In this document: piece by piece, positions 40,997 through 50,001 of the stretch
How the letters are laid out: every line of letters starts with the position of its first letter
How positions within the stretch are numbered: the stretch's first letter is position 1
From: PALSA-129 sp050014595
GTDB taxonomy: Bacteria; Acidobacteriota; Terriglobia; Bryobacterales; Bryobacteraceae
Length of the DNA stretch: 64,000 nucleotides
Direction: 5' to 3'
Assembly (NCBI GenBank): GCA_050014595.1
Contig: JBEKDA010000004.1
Coordinates: forward strand, 1 to 64,000
Translations under genes and position numbers: made by a program
Notes under the pieces: model-generated
Told to the model about the DNA's origin: nothing
Databases searched by the model: none
Seen by the model: only the letters and a program-made list of their open reading frames with translations

Positions 40997-43900
40997 TTAC
41001 TGTATGGGCAGTTGCGAGGTCTTCGAAGCCACGCCGCCGATGGAGAGGATCAGCGGCTGAAGGCCGGTGGGCACATTGGCGGGAACGGTGATGTTGACCT
41101 GGTATAAGCCGACGATGCCGGGCGCGAGTCCACTGAAAATTACGGGCGCGTTGACGCCGCCGATGGTGGCGGTGGGGATGGCGGTGGTCTGGGCGAGAGA
41201 AGGAGGGCCCGGACTGGGCTCGCCGGACACGACCAGGTTTGCGTTGGTAACGGGGCCGAGGCCGTTGACGTAGAGCTCCACGAGGTCGCCGCGGTTGACC
41301 TTGCTGGTCGAGCTGACAATCTGGGCGGTGTTGGCGTCGACGGACGCGGCGATGCCGGAGATCTCGAAAAAGGCGGGTGCATAGTTGGCCAGCGGCACGG
41401 TATAGACGTTGCTCTGGAGATACGCGGAGTTGCCCTCGACGGTCACCTTCATGAGGACGGATGACTGGCCCTGGAATTCCCAGGGGATCTGAACGTTGAT
41501 CTGGCCGGGGCTAACGAAATGAAGATGGCCCGGCAGGCTGAGTCCGCCGCCATCGAAGCTCACGCTGACTGTAGAAAGAGCCACGGGCAGGTAGGGTGTC
41601 GAATACACCTGGGTCGTGTCCGAGAGGTTGGTACCCTTGATGGTGATGTAAGACCCCGGAGCCAGGCCAAAGTCGGTGCGGAAAGAGGCGGCGTCCATTA
41701 CGCTGTTGGCCCCGATCACCGGGAAGGGGCGCGCGTAGCCGTCGAACTCGACCGTGAGGTTGGAGCCGACGGTTCCGTGGAAGATCTGCGGGCCCGGCTG
41801 CGAGCCGAGATTGACGAAGGCGCCGGCGATGCCGTAGCGGAATTCCTGGCTGTCGCCCGAGGCGATCTGGCCGCCGCCGGAGACCACGCTGAAGATGGGA
41901 CGGTAGGTGGTTCCAATGACCGGCACTCCAAATGCGTCGTTGAGGCGGAAGGCAATCGGCCAACCGGTGTCGCCGGGAGCGCCGATGAAGTTGCCGTCAT
42001 AGACCGGGAAAATGTCGGTGGGTACGCCGCTGGCGACGAGGAACTGGTATGGCAGGCGCAGCGTGGGCGTTCCGGCGGGGCCGGTGACTACAATGACGCC
42101 TTCGTACGAGCCGGCGGCCGGCAGCGTGCCAGCAAGCTTGACGGTGACGCTGTTCTGCGCGCCCGCGGCCAGCGTGAGGGAAGATGGCGAAACCGCGATG
42201 CTGGCGGTTGAGGAATCGCGCGCGGTCACGCTGAAGCTGAAAGTGGCGGAGACGCCGGTCACGTTGGTGATGTTCAGGGTGCGGCTGATGTTCACCGGGC
42301 TCGATGAGATGGGTCCGAAGGCAATGGTGGCGGGGTCGAGAGTGGCGGCCACGTTCATGGCGTCGACGGCGCTGAGCTCGCCGGCGCCCACCGCGTTGAC
42401 ACGCGCGATGGTGCCATCGGTATCGGTGACGCCCTGCGCGGCGGTCGAGACCACGGCGGACTTGAGCTGCGCGGGGCTCCAGGAGCTGTGCTGCTGCTTC
42501 ACCAGCGCGACGGCGCCGGCGACCATCGGCACGGCGTAACTTGTGCCTGTGACGCCGGCGTACCCGGTGGGGTTGTAGACGTCGCCATTGGGATCGAGTT
42601 TCTGCGCGGCGGTGTAGATGTCCGCGCCCGGGGCCACCAACTCCGGCTTGATGACGAAGGTCTGGTAGGGGCTGGGGGTGAAACTGCCGATGGAAGGGCC
42701 GCGCGAAGAGGACGGCCAGATGCCGCTCGGCGCAGTAGCGACCGGCGTGAATGACAGGTCGAACTGGGCGGTGACGCCGGAATGGGCGTCGATGAAGTTT
42801 TTCAGATTGACGCCGTCGGTGTAACCGACCATCATGGCGGGGATGCCGGTATCCTGCGCGCCCCAGGAACTATAGACGGTGTTGATGCCGGCTTGCTGAT
42901 AGATGACCACGCCAACAGCGCCGGCGTTCTGGGCGTAGTTGATCTTGTCGCTGTACGTGCAGGAGCCGCGCAGGATGAGAGCGACGGCGCCCACGAGCGA
43001 CCCGGCGGCGAGCGGTGCGCACGCGAGGCCGTTATCGCCCAACAGCGCGACATCCAGAATGGGAGCGGCTGTCAGAATGGGATAGGGCGCCGAGGTGGCG
43101 TGCGGCCCATCGCCGAAGAGGGCTTGCAGGCTTTGCAGGCTGGAGGGAAGGCCCGCGCCGCTCAGGTGCAGAGTCTGGTAGAGAGCGTGGGAATTGAGGG
43201 ACGCGCCCACGGTGATGGCGGCAGGATCGGTGCCGGGGGTATGAATAGTGCTCAGCGTGTGCGGCAGCACGCCGATATTTCCATCATTGCCGGCGGCGGC
43301 CACGACCACCAGGCCGGCCTGCACGGCGGTTTCCACGGCTTGGGCGTAGATATCGCAAGGGGCCGGGGTCACGTTATCGGAGCTGCAGGATGGGTCGACA
43401 TCGAGCGGGCCCCAGGTGGGCATGTCGCCTTCTCCGAGAGAGAGCGTTACGATGTCCATTTGGTCGGTGACGGCGTCCTGCAGGGCCTGCACAAAGGCGG
43501 CGTAGAGCGCGTAGTCATTCACGCCGGGCGAGCCGAAGATTTTGTAATTGCCGAGGAAGGCTTTGGGCGCGACGCCCTGGATGGTGGCCTGCGGCCCGGT
43601 ATTCTGCACGCCGGCGGCGATCATGGCGATGGCGGTGCCGTGGCCGACGCGATCGCGCGGAGTGGTGTCGTCGGGCGTGGAGGAAGCCGGGTCGGTATAA
43701 CTGTCGAGCGCCACGTAACTGCGGGCCACGATCACTTTGTTGTTGGTGTAATGGGTATCACCCTTGGGAAAACCGGGGGGCGGCGCGAGGGATGTGTCTT
43801 GAAATCCCGGATGGTTCTGATCGATGCCGGTATCGATGATGCCGATCTTGATGCCGGCGCCGGCGTTGGCCGCGCCGCCGGTGATGGCGCTCCAGGCGCC

Positions 43901-44281
43901 GGGGACGTTCACCAGACCAAGCGCCGTGTTGAGATCGCGGTGCAGGCGCGGCGCGCGAACTACGTGCACGACGCCGGGAAGATGTAACAGTTGTGCCGCG
44001 GTCTCAGGCGTGGTGCGCACGAAGATGGCGTTCACCAGAACCTGGGAACTGCCTCCCACGGTGACCTTGCGGCGCTGCAACTCCGCCAACAGACTGTCTT
44101 GCGCGGAACGGATGCGCGCCATTTGCGCCTGCGCATCGGCGCTCTGAAGGGCCAGCCGGCCCTGGGTCTTTTGAGCTACGGGGGCATCCTCCAGCAGCAG
44201 CGCGTAATCCACCAGACGGCTGCCGGACTGGCCGAATCCTGCGAAAACCAGCAGAAAGAGGGCTGAAATCGCACGTTTCAT
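40997..44281 (-). CDS. Secreted subtilisin-like (S8) protease with TIGR03437-type C-terminus
   Basis: 1094 residues with signal peptide about 1-20. An inhibitor-like propeptide region precedes the S8 catalytic domain: Asp in IGIIDTGIDQNHPGF near 150, His in DRVGHGTAIAMIAAG near 211, Ser in GVTGTSYAVPMVAGAVALV near 580. Between His and Ser a PA-type insertion (about 400-500) contains AQNAGAVGVVIYQQ. Fibronectin-like beta segments follow. The last 220 residues match the 'Solibacter C-terminal' domain: FGLAPGSYITIKGTNLSD, LPVALSTVSVSFDGGGL, NRGDLVELYVNGLGPVTNA. Probably an exported degradative protease; no partner genes. Confidence 0.92.
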   Translation of the reverse strand: MKRAISALFLLVFAGFGQSGSRLVDYALLLEDAPVAQKTQGRLALQSADAQAQMARIRSAQDSLLAELQRRKVTVGGSSQVLVNAIFVRTTPETAAQLLHLPGVVHVVRAPRLHRDLNTALGLVNVPGAWSAITGGAANAGAGIKIGIIDTGIDQNHPGFQDTSLAPPPGFPKGDTHYTNNKVIVARSYVALDSYTDPASSTPDDTTPRDRVGHGTAIAMIAAGVQNTGPQATIQGVAPKAFLGNYKIFGSPGVNDYALYAAFVQALQDAVTDQMDIVTLSLGEGDMPTWGPLDVDPSCSSDNVTPAPCDIYAQAVETAVQAGLVVVAAAGNDGNIGVLPHTLSTIHTPGTDPAAITVGASLNSHALYQTLHLSGAGLPSSLQSLQALFGDGPHATSAPYPILTAAPILDVALLGDNGLACAPLAAGSLVGAVALILRGSCTYSDKINYAQNAGAVGVVIYQQAGINTVYSSWGAQDTGIPAMMVGYTDGVNLKNFIDAHSGVTAQFDLSFTPVATAPSGIWPSSSRGPSIGSFTPSPYQTFVIKPELVAPGADIYTAAQKLDPNGDVYNPTGYAGVTGTSYAVPMVAGAVALVKQQHSSWSPAQLKSAVVSTAAQGVTDTDGTIARVNAVGAGELSAVDAMNVAATLDPATIAFGPISSSPVNISRTLNITNVTGVSATFSFSVTARDSSTASIAVSPSSLTLAAGAQNSVTVKLAGTLPAAGSYEGVIVVTGPAGTPTLRLPYQFLVASGVPTDIFPVYDGNFIGAPGDTGWPIAFRLNDAFGVPVIGTTYRPIFSVVSGGGQIASGDSQEFRYGIAGAFVNLGSQPGPQIFHGTVGSNLTVEFDGYARPFPVIGANSVMDAASFRTDFGLAPGSYITIKGTNLSDTTQVYSTPYLPVALSTVSVSFDGGGLSLPGHLHFVSPGQINVQIPWEFQGQSSVLMKVTVEGNSAYLQSNVYTVPLANYAPAFFEISGIAASVDANTAQIVSSTSKVNRGDLVELYVNGLGPVTNANLVVSGEPSPGPPSLAQTTAIPTATIGGVNAPVIFSGLAPGIVGLYQVNITVPANVPTGLQPLILSIGGVASKTSQLPIQ

Positions 44282-44323
44282 AGCAATTCCTTAGACGGAG
44301 TGCAACGTACAAAGTTGCATGGT

Positions 44324-45169
44324 TTACGATTCTTTGGTGCGGAGAATCTCATCCGCCACGCTGGCCGAGGCGCGCATTTCACGGACGTCGTGGACGCGCA
44401 CGATGTGGGCGCCGCGCAACACCGCGATGGCCACCGCGGCGGCGGTGGCATAGCGGGTCTCTTCGCCGGAGGGTTGGGTGAGAAAGCTCTTGCGCGAAGG
44501 TCCGGTAAGGATGGGCAGATCGAGCGCCGCGAGGTCGGTGAGGCGATCGAGGATCAGCGAATTCTGCTCCTTGCGTTTTCCGAAACCGAAGCCGGGGTCG
44601 ATGACCAGGCGCGATTTGTCGATGCCCACGCCGCGCGCGCGGCTAACGGCGGCTTCCAGATCGTGCAGGATGGTGGTCATGGGCTCGCGCATGGGGCCGA
44701 GCTTGGCCCAGGTTTCGGGCCGGCCGCGCATGTGATTCAAAATGAGGCCGGCGTCGTGGTTGGAGACCACGCGGGCCAGTTGCGGCTCGAAGGTGAGCCC
44801 GGAAGGATCGTTGATGATCTCGGCGCCGAGTTCGATCGCGCGTTCGGCCACTTCGGCTTTATAGGTGTCCACCGAAATCGGAATGCCCAGGCGATCGCGC
44901 AGCCGCTTCAGCACCGGAACCAGGCGCTGCAGCTCGACCGATGCGGTGATGCGGGACGAGCCGGGGCGCGTGGATTCGGCGCCGATATCGATGATGTCGG
45001 CGCCCTGTTCTTCGAGTTCGACGGCGCGGGCGAAGGCGCGGTCGGGATCGGAGTATTTCCCTCCGTCGGAGAAGGAGTCGGGCGTAACGTTGAGCACGCC
45101 CATCAGCAGGGTGCGGTCCCCGAGCTTGAGTTCCCGTTGCTTGAGCTTCCAGTAGTAGAGCTTTCTCAC
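44324..45169 (-). CDS. folP: Dihydropteroate synthase
   Basis: Joins p-aminobenzoate to dihydropterin pyrophosphate in folate synthesis. 281 residues with LLMGVLNVTPDSFSDGG near 21-37, DIIDIGAESTRPGS near 58-71, INDPSGL, NHMRGRPETW near 143 and VIDPGFGFGKRKEQN near 187-201. Start GTG 45169 overlaps the tyrS stop (GTGA). The N-terminal segment before GVLNVTP is slightly long (22 residues). Confidence 0.96.
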   Translation of the reverse strand: MRKLYYWKLKQRELKLGDRTLLMGVLNVTPDSFSDGGKYSDPDRAFARAVELEEQGADIIDIGAESTRPGSSRITASVELQRLVPVLKRLRDRLGIPISVDTYKAEVAERAIELGAEIINDPSGLTFEPQLARVVSNHDAGLILNHMRGRPETWAKLGPMREPMTTILHDLEAAVSRARGVGIDKSRLVIDPGFGFGKRKEQNSLILDRLTDLAALDLPILTGPSRKSFLTQPSGEETRYATAAAVAIAVLRGAHIVRVHDVREMRASASVADEILRTKES

Positions 45170-46386
45170 GGTGTTCCGAGCGCGACCTTCCGCCAGTTTT
45201 TGCCGGCATGGACGATCATTTCGGCGGGCGGGTCTGCCAGCACCAAGTCTCTCACCTTTTCACCGTTGATCTCCACCGCCCCGGCCTTGATCTTTCGGAC
45301 AGCCTCGGTGACGGATTCGTAGAGGCCGATGCGGGCGAGCATTTTGTCGACGCGGATACCGGCGGCGACGCGCACGCCTTCCGGCAGCGCGACGGTTTGA
45401 ATATCGGCGGGAATTTCGCCGCGGCGCACCACGGAGTTGAAGACTTCGGCGGCGCGATCGGCGCCGGCGGCGGAGTGGAAGTCGGTGACAATCAGTTTGC
45501 CGAGCGCGATTTTGATTTCCATGGGATGCAATTGGCCGGGGGCGATCTGGCTGCGCATGGCGGCGATTTCGGCCAGGCTCTTGTCGGTGAGCAGCTCGTA
45601 GTAGCGGAACATCAGCTCGTCGGAGATCTGCATCACTTTGCGGAACATGACCTCGGGCGGCTCGGTGATGCCGATGTAGTTGCCGAGCGATTTCGACATC
45701 TTGTTGACGCCGTCGAGGCCTTCGAGAATCGGCACGGTGACGACGATTTGCGGCAACTGGCCGAAATCCTTCTGAATCTCGCGGCCCACCAGCAGGTTGA
45801 ATTTCTGATCGGTGCCGCCCATTTCGACGTCGCATTCGAGGGCGACGGAATCGTAGGCCTGGGCGAGCGGGTACATCAGCTCGTGCAGCGAAATGGGGAC
45901 GCCTGCTTTGTAGCGCTTGGCGAAATCGTCGCGCTCCAGGATGCGCGCCACGGTGTACTTGGAGCAGAGCCGGATCATGTCCATGTACTTCAGCGGCTCC
46001 AGCCAATGGCTGTTGAAGCGGACCTCGGTCTTGTGCGGATCGAGGATTTTGAAGACCTGGGACTTGTAGGTTTCGGCGTTTTGATCGATGGCCTCGCGGG
46101 TCATGGGGGGACGGGTGGCGTTGCGGCCGGAGGGGTCGCCGATCATGGCGGTCATGTCGCCGATCAGGAAGATGACGGTGTGGCCGAGGTCCTGAAAGTG
46201 CTTCATTTTGCGGAGCAGCACGGCGTGGCCGAGGTGAAGATCGGGCGCGGTGGGATCGAAGCCGGCTTTGATGCGCAGCGGGCGGTGGCTCTTTTCGGCG
46301 TGGAAGAGCCGGTCACGGAGGTCTTCTTCGCGGATGATCTCCGCCGTGCCTTTGCGGATGTATGTGAGTTGTTGGTCGATGGTCAT
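45166..46386 (-). CDS. tyrS: Tyrosyl-tRNA synthetase
   Basis: 406 residues, class I. It has PTAPDLHLGHAVLLRKM near 46-62 (the HIGH-type motif HLGH), FLIGDMTAMIGDPSGRNATR near 74-93, MGGTDQKFNLLVGRE near 190, and KMSKSLGNYIGI near 231-242. The C-terminal S4 RNA-binding domain (ARIGLYESVTEAVRKIKAGAV) is complete. It is the TyrZ-like form common in Gram-negatives. It lies between folP and a small gene that overlaps by ATGA. Confidence 0.97.
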   Translation of the reverse strand: MTIDQQLTYIRKGTAEIIREEDLRDRLFHAEKSHRPLRIKAGFDPTAPDLHLGHAVLLRKMKHFQDLGHTVIFLIGDMTAMIGDPSGRNATRPPMTREAIDQNAETYKSQVFKILDPHKTEVRFNSHWLEPLKYMDMIRLCSKYTVARILERDDFAKRYKAGVPISLHELMYPLAQAYDSVALECDVEMGGTDQKFNLLVGREIQKDFGQLPQIVVTVPILEGLDGVNKMSKSLGNYIGITEPPEVMFRKVMQISDELMFRYYELLTDKSLAEIAAMRSQIAPGQLHPMEIKIALGKLIVTDFHSAAGADRAAEVFNSVVRRGEIPADIQTVALPEGVRVAAGIRVDKMLARIGLYESVTEAVRKIKAGAVEINGEKVRDLVLADPPAEMIVHAGKNWRKVALGTP

Positions 46387-46694
46387 GCGTTCTGTGACAA
46401 ATCCAAAGCTATTTTCAAATCTTCGGAGAACTTCCGGATGGCTTCCACCTGGTCCGGTGCGGCGGCGGTCCCGGCGGCTCCGTGGGCGGCCAGGATGGGC
46501 TGGCCGTCACGCCACACCAGGTAGGCCAGTCCGTTTTCGGTCATGATGCCGGAACTGCCGACGGAAGCGAAGCCGGGCTCGCCGAAGCGCACGAGGGCCG
46601 CACAGGTTCCGCGCCCAAACATGCCATATTCCTTGGCTTGCGCTACCATTTGGATCCCGAGAGCCTGGAGACGCGCGGCGATTTCGGGGCTCAC
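46383..46694 (-). CDS. Uncharacterised 103-residue protein between bfn and tyrS
   Basis: Starts at GTG 46694, overlapping the stop of the nuclease gene, with VSPEIAARLQALGIQMV; then AKEYGMFGRGTCAALVRFGE, GSSGIMTENGLAYLVWRDGQ and DQVEAIRKFSEDLKIAL. The pattern of strands and a final helix suggests a compact alpha/beta protein. No motif is recognised. The tight overlap on both sides indicates it is real and part of the operon. Confidence 0.7.
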   Translation of the reverse strand: MSPEIAARLQALGIQMVAQAKEYGMFGRGTCAALVRFGEPGFASVGSSGIMTENGLAYLVWRDGQPILAAHGAAGTAAAPDQVEAIRKFSEDLKIALDLSQNA

Positions 46695-47176
46695 ATTTTG
46701 TAGCGGCCGAGGTCCTCGTCGTTGAGGCCCTCCAGCCACCGCCGCAGTTCTTCGTTGTTGACCTTGTCGGTCACCGCGGCGGCCTGCTTGGAGGATTTCA
46801 GGACGCTCTCCTCCACGTAGATGGGGCAATCGAGGCGCAGGGCCAGGGCCAGCGCGTCGCTGGGGCGCGAATCGACGCTGATCAGATCGCCATCGCGGTC
46901 GAGCCAGATGACCGCGTAAAAGGTATCGTCCCGGAGCTCGCTCACCACTACCTTCTGCAGGTTGGCATTGAGGCCCAGCAGCAGGGTCTTGATCAGGTCG
47001 TGGGTCATGGGACGGGGGGTGGAAACTTTTTCAATCTCGAGGGCGATGGCGTTGGCTTCATACGCGCCCACCCAGATCGGCAGGACGGAGTTGCCGCTCA
47101 TGTCCTTGAGGATCACGATCGGCATGTTGGTAACGGGATCGATCATGAGACCGCGAATTTTCATTTCGACTTCCAT
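46691..47176 (-). CDS. Bifunctional nuclease family (DUF151) protein
   Basis: 161 residues with EMKIRGLMIDPVTNMPIVIL, GNSVLPIWVGAYEANAIALE, HDLIKTLLLGLNANLQKVVV and VDSRPSDALALALRLDCPIYV, the BFN (DUF151) signature. Plant and archaeal members cut both DNA and RNA; bacterial roles are not settled. The C-terminus has a short helical extension (NNEELRRWLEGLND). Start ATG 47176; an in-frame ATG at 47164 is also possible. Confidence 0.9.
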   Translation of the reverse strand: MEVEMKIRGLMIDPVTNMPIVILKDMSGNSVLPIWVGAYEANAIALEIEKVSTPRPMTHDLIKTLLLGLNANLQKVVVSELRDDTFYAVIWLDRDGDLISVDSRPSDALALALRLDCPIYVEESVLKSSKQAAAVTDKVNNEELRRWLEGLNDEDLGRYKM

Positions 47177-47194
47177 GATGCCCTCCCGCCTTCA

Positions 47195-48523
47195 TTACAC
47201 CACAGTTACGCTTTCGCCCACCAACGAGTTGGGGCCGGCGCGGGTGACGCGGACCGGCAGATAGGTTCCCAGCAGAGAGCCGCCATCGATATCGGGGTGG
47301 GTGAAATTCAGCGTGCGATTGTCGGAAGTGCGGCCGATCCACTGTCCGAGCGCCTGGTGGCGGCCCTCGACGAGCACCTCGCGCACGGCGCCGATGGATT
47401 CGGCGTTGCGGCGGATCTGGATGGCGCGCTGCTTTTCCTGCAGGATGACGAGGCGGCGCTGCTTCTCGTCCTCGGGAATTTTGTCGTCCATCTCCAGGGC
47501 GGCGGTGTTGGGCCGCGGGGAGTATTTGAAGCTGAAGAGGGAGTCGTACTGGACTTCGTCGAGGAGGCGCAGGGTCTGGTCGAAATCCTCTTCGGTCTCG
47601 CCGGGGAACCCCACCATGATGTCGGTGGTCAGCGAGTAGGGGCGCCTGGCGTTCTTGATCCACTCGATGCGGCGCAGGTAGTCATCGCGGGTGTAGAGGC
47701 GGTCCATGGCGGCCAGCACTTTCGAAGAGCCGGATTGGACGGGCAGGTGGACATGGTCGCAGATGACGGGGTTGGAGTCCATGGCGTCCACGATGGAGCG
47801 GACGAAATCGCGCGGATGCGACGTGGTGTAGCGGACGCGGCGGATGCCGGGGATTTCGGCGACGCGGGCCAGCAGGGCGGCGAAATCCCAGCCGGCGGGG
47901 GACGGGTCGCGGTAGCTGTTGACGTTCTGGCCGAGCAACTGGATCTCGGTGTAGCCCTGTTCGGCGAGGCGGCGCGCTTCGGCCATCACGCTCTCGCTGG
48001 TGCGGCTGCGCTCCGGCCCGCGCGTAAACGGCACTACGCAATAGGCGCAGGATTTGTCGCAGCCCTCGATGATGGTGATATAGGCGCGGTGCGGATTGTC
48101 GCGCCGGGTGAAGGGCGTGTCGAAGGTCTCTTCGGTATCGAGGCTGAGGCCGGTGACATGGCGGTTGCCGGCTTCGAGTTGCACCAGCATCTCGCCGAGG
48201 CGCGTGTAACTGGCGGAGCCGGCGACGAGGCTGACGTGCGGGGCGCGCTCGAAAATCTTTTCGCCTTCCTGCTGCGCCACGCAGCCGAGGACGCCGAAAA
48301 TCTTGCCCTTGCCGGCCTCGCGCTTGAAGTTTTGCAGGCGGTTGAAAACCTTCTGTTCGGCCTTGTCGCGGATGCTGCAGGTGTTGTAGAGCACCAGGTG
48401 GGCGTCTTCGGGCGTCTCCACCTGGGCATAGCCCCGAGCCATGAGCGTGCCGACGACCTTTTCGGAATCGTGCGCGTTCATCTGGCAGCCGAAAGTTTCG
48501 AGGTAGAAGGTTTTCCCAGGCAC
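47195..48523 (-). CDS. miaB: tRNA-2-methylthio-N6-isopentenyladenosine synthase MiaB
   Basis: 442 residues from GTG 48523; the open frame extends upstream without family similarity. It has YLETFGCQMNAHDSEKV near 7-23 and YNTCSIRDKAEQKV near 47 (Cys ligands of the auxiliary cluster), VLGCVAQQEGE near 80, and the radical-SAM CxxxCxxC in IEGCDKSCAYCVVPFTRG near 150-167. A TRAM domain closes the protein (LVEGRHQALGQWIGRTSDNR). It adds a methylthio group to A37 of tRNAs. Confidence 0.96.
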   Translation of the reverse strand: MPGKTFYLETFGCQMNAHDSEKVVGTLMARGYAQVETPEDAHLVLYNTCSIRDKAEQKVFNRLQNFKREAGKGKIFGVLGCVAQQEGEKIFERAPHVSLVAGSASYTRLGEMLVQLEAGNRHVTGLSLDTEETFDTPFTRRDNPHRAYITIIEGCDKSCAYCVVPFTRGPERSRTSESVMAEARRLAEQGYTEIQLLGQNVNSYRDPSPAGWDFAALLARVAEIPGIRRVRYTTSHPRDFVRSIVDAMDSNPVICDHVHLPVQSGSSKVLAAMDRLYTRDDYLRRIEWIKNARRPYSLTTDIMVGFPGETEEDFDQTLRLLDEVQYDSLFSFKYSPRPNTAALEMDDKIPEDEKQRRLVILQEKQRAIQIRRNAESIGAVREVLVEGRHQALGQWIGRTSDNRTLNFTHPDIDGGSLLGTYLPVRVTRAGPNSLVGESVTVV

Positions 48524-48644
48524 GTCGCTTCTATTGTAGTCGAGCTTGACAGGGCGGAATGCCGTCGTAACTGCACAGCGCACGCAAGCGCTCCGAACGG
48601 CAGGCCGGTACGACTTTGCTAAACTTGGGACCAGGGGCGAATCC

Positions 48645-49304
48645 TTGAAAATCTTTCTCGATACCGCAAACCTGGATGAACTGAAAAAGGGCGCGAGCTG
48701 GGGCATCGTCGATGGCGTCACCACCAATCCCACGCTCATCGCGAAAGAGGGACGGCCGATCGCCGAACAGGTGCGCCTGATCTGCGATATCGTCGACGGC
48801 GATATCAGCGCGGAAGTGGTGGCGACGGAAGCCTCCGCGATGATCAAGGAAGGCAAAGAGCTGGCCAAGATCCACAAGAACATCGTGGTGAAGTGCCCGC
48901 TGACGCGCGACGGCATCCAGGCGACCAAGGCTCTGTCGCCGGAGGGCATCCGCGTCAACGTGACGCTGTGTTTTTCGCCGGGGCAGGCGCTGTTGGCCGC
49001 CAAGGCCGGCGCGTACATCATCAGCCCGTTTGTGGGGCGCCTGGACGACATCGGCTGGACGGGGATGGACCTGGTTCGCCAGATTCTACAGATTTACAGG
49101 AACTACGGCTTCAAGACCCAGGTGCTGGCGGCGTCGCTGCGTTCGCCCTTGCACGTGGTGGATGCGTCGCTGGCGGGGTCGCACATCGGGACGATGCCCT
49201 TCAAGGTTCTCGACATGCTCTTCAACCATCCGCTGACCGACAAGGGATTGGATCAGTTCCTGAAGGACTACGCCAAGGCGTTTCCGGAGGCGCCGGCCCG
49301 GTAA
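48645..49304 (+). CDS. Transaldolase / fructose-6-phosphate aldolase family (TalC type)
   Basis: 219 residues from TTG 48645. Reads KIFLDTANLDELKKGASWGI, DGVTTNPTLIAKEG near 22-35, VVKCPLTRDGIQATKALS near 83-100 with the Schiff-base Lys at VVKCP, NVTLCFSPGQALLAAKAGA, and VLAASLRSPLHVVDASLAG near 163-181. The length matches the short (about 215) transaldolase or FSA group, acting in the pentose phosphate pathway or on fructose 6-phosphate; which of the two cannot be told. It is divergent from miaB. Confidence 0.93.
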   Translation: MKIFLDTANLDELKKGASWGIVDGVTTNPTLIAKEGRPIAEQVRLICDIVDGDISAEVVATEASAMIKEGKELAKIHKNIVVKCPLTRDGIQATKALSPEGIRVNVTLCFSPGQALLAAKAGAYIISPFVGRLDDIGWTGMDLVRQILQIYRNYGFKTQVLAASLRSPLHVVDASLAGSHIGTMPFKVLDMLFNHPLTDKGLDQFLKDYAKAFPEAPAR

Positions 49305-49316
49305 GGCTCGCATCCG

Positions 49317-49757
49317 ATGCCGTTTCCTCTGGCTTGGTCCTACAGCACGGCGCAGGCCGTCACGCTTGCGCTGGCCGGACTCCTCACGGTTCTGTTGGCG
49401 ATTTTGGGATACCGCGCGTGGCGGAATTCGCGCGTCACATCGGAAGAACGCGAGCGGCGGAGGCGCGACGCGCTGGCGGCGCACGGCAAGATGGGCGACG
49501 CGGTGCTGGTTGAGATTCGCGAAGATCTTCTCTTCTATACCTATGCCGTGCGCGGCGTGGAGTACACGGCTTCGCAGGACGTTTCAGCGCTGACGGAACG
49601 GGTACCAAGCGATTACTCCTCGATTGAGTCGGTGGTGGTGAAGTTCGATCCGCGGAACCCCGCGAATTCCATCGTGCTGGCGGAAGGTTGGAGCGGGCTG
49701 CGGGTTGGGCAGACGACCGGCGCGGAGGGCGAGCACGACGAGCTGCGGCGATCCTGA
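49317..49757 (+). CDS. Single-pass membrane protein of unknown function
   Basis: 146 residues with one membrane helix (about 12-32, AVTLALAGLLTVLLAILGYRA), a basic linker (EERERRRRDALAAHGKM), and a beta-rich domain: DAVLVEIREDLLFYTYAV, GVEYTASQDVSAL, and SVVVKFDPRNPANSIVLAEG. The last part, with F-D-P-x-N-P-x-x-S/A, resembles DUF3592-like domains. It follows the transaldolase gene by 12 bases and may share its transcript. Confidence 0.65.
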   Translation: MPFPLAWSYSTAQAVTLALAGLLTVLLAILGYRAWRNSRVTSEERERRRRDALAAHGKMGDAVLVEIREDLLFYTYAVRGVEYTASQDVSALTERVPSDYSSIESVVVKFDPRNPANSIVLAEGWSGLRVGQTTGAEGEHDELRRS

Positions 49758-49883
49758 TCCTGACGCCTGGAGTTATTCCAATCAGCAGGCGGACGAGGGC
49801 GTCCGCCGCGGTCCAGGGGGGACCGCCCAGGGGGGACCGCCCCACTTGGCTGTATCCGACTCAAAACAGGGCTAATTTTCCCC

Positions 49884-49929
49884 TTGACACCAATTGCATA
49901 TTGCAATATAGTTATCACATATTGCAATA
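49884..49929 (+). promoter_or_regulatory. Consensus promoter with two TATTGCAATA operators
   Basis: TTGACA (49884-49889) and TATAGT (49907-49912) are separated by exactly 17 bases, a near-perfect sigma-70 promoter, rare in this GC-rich window. The 10-bp palindrome TATTGCAATA occurs at 49899-49908, overlapping the -10 box, and again at 49920-49929, just downstream of the likely transcript start; the centres are 21 bp apart (two helix turns). The first also lies within a longer palindrome ATTGCA-TAT-TGCAAT (49893-49907). Repression by a dimeric regulator bound on the same DNA face is inferred. Confidence 0.85.
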
Positions 49930-50001
49930 AAAAAACCCGGCGACGGGAACAGAAAGACTCGTACCATCGTAGAGGTGAAAGGAGCGAATTCCAGGACATT
50001 T

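Noticed and set aside
48524..49051. Upstream extension of the miaB frame
   Set aside because: It covers the divergent transaldolase gene in antisense; similarity begins only at GTG 48523.
49820..49845. Two copies of GGGGGGACCGCCC
   Set aside because: A short local duplication in a GC-rich intergenic stretch; too short to call a feature.
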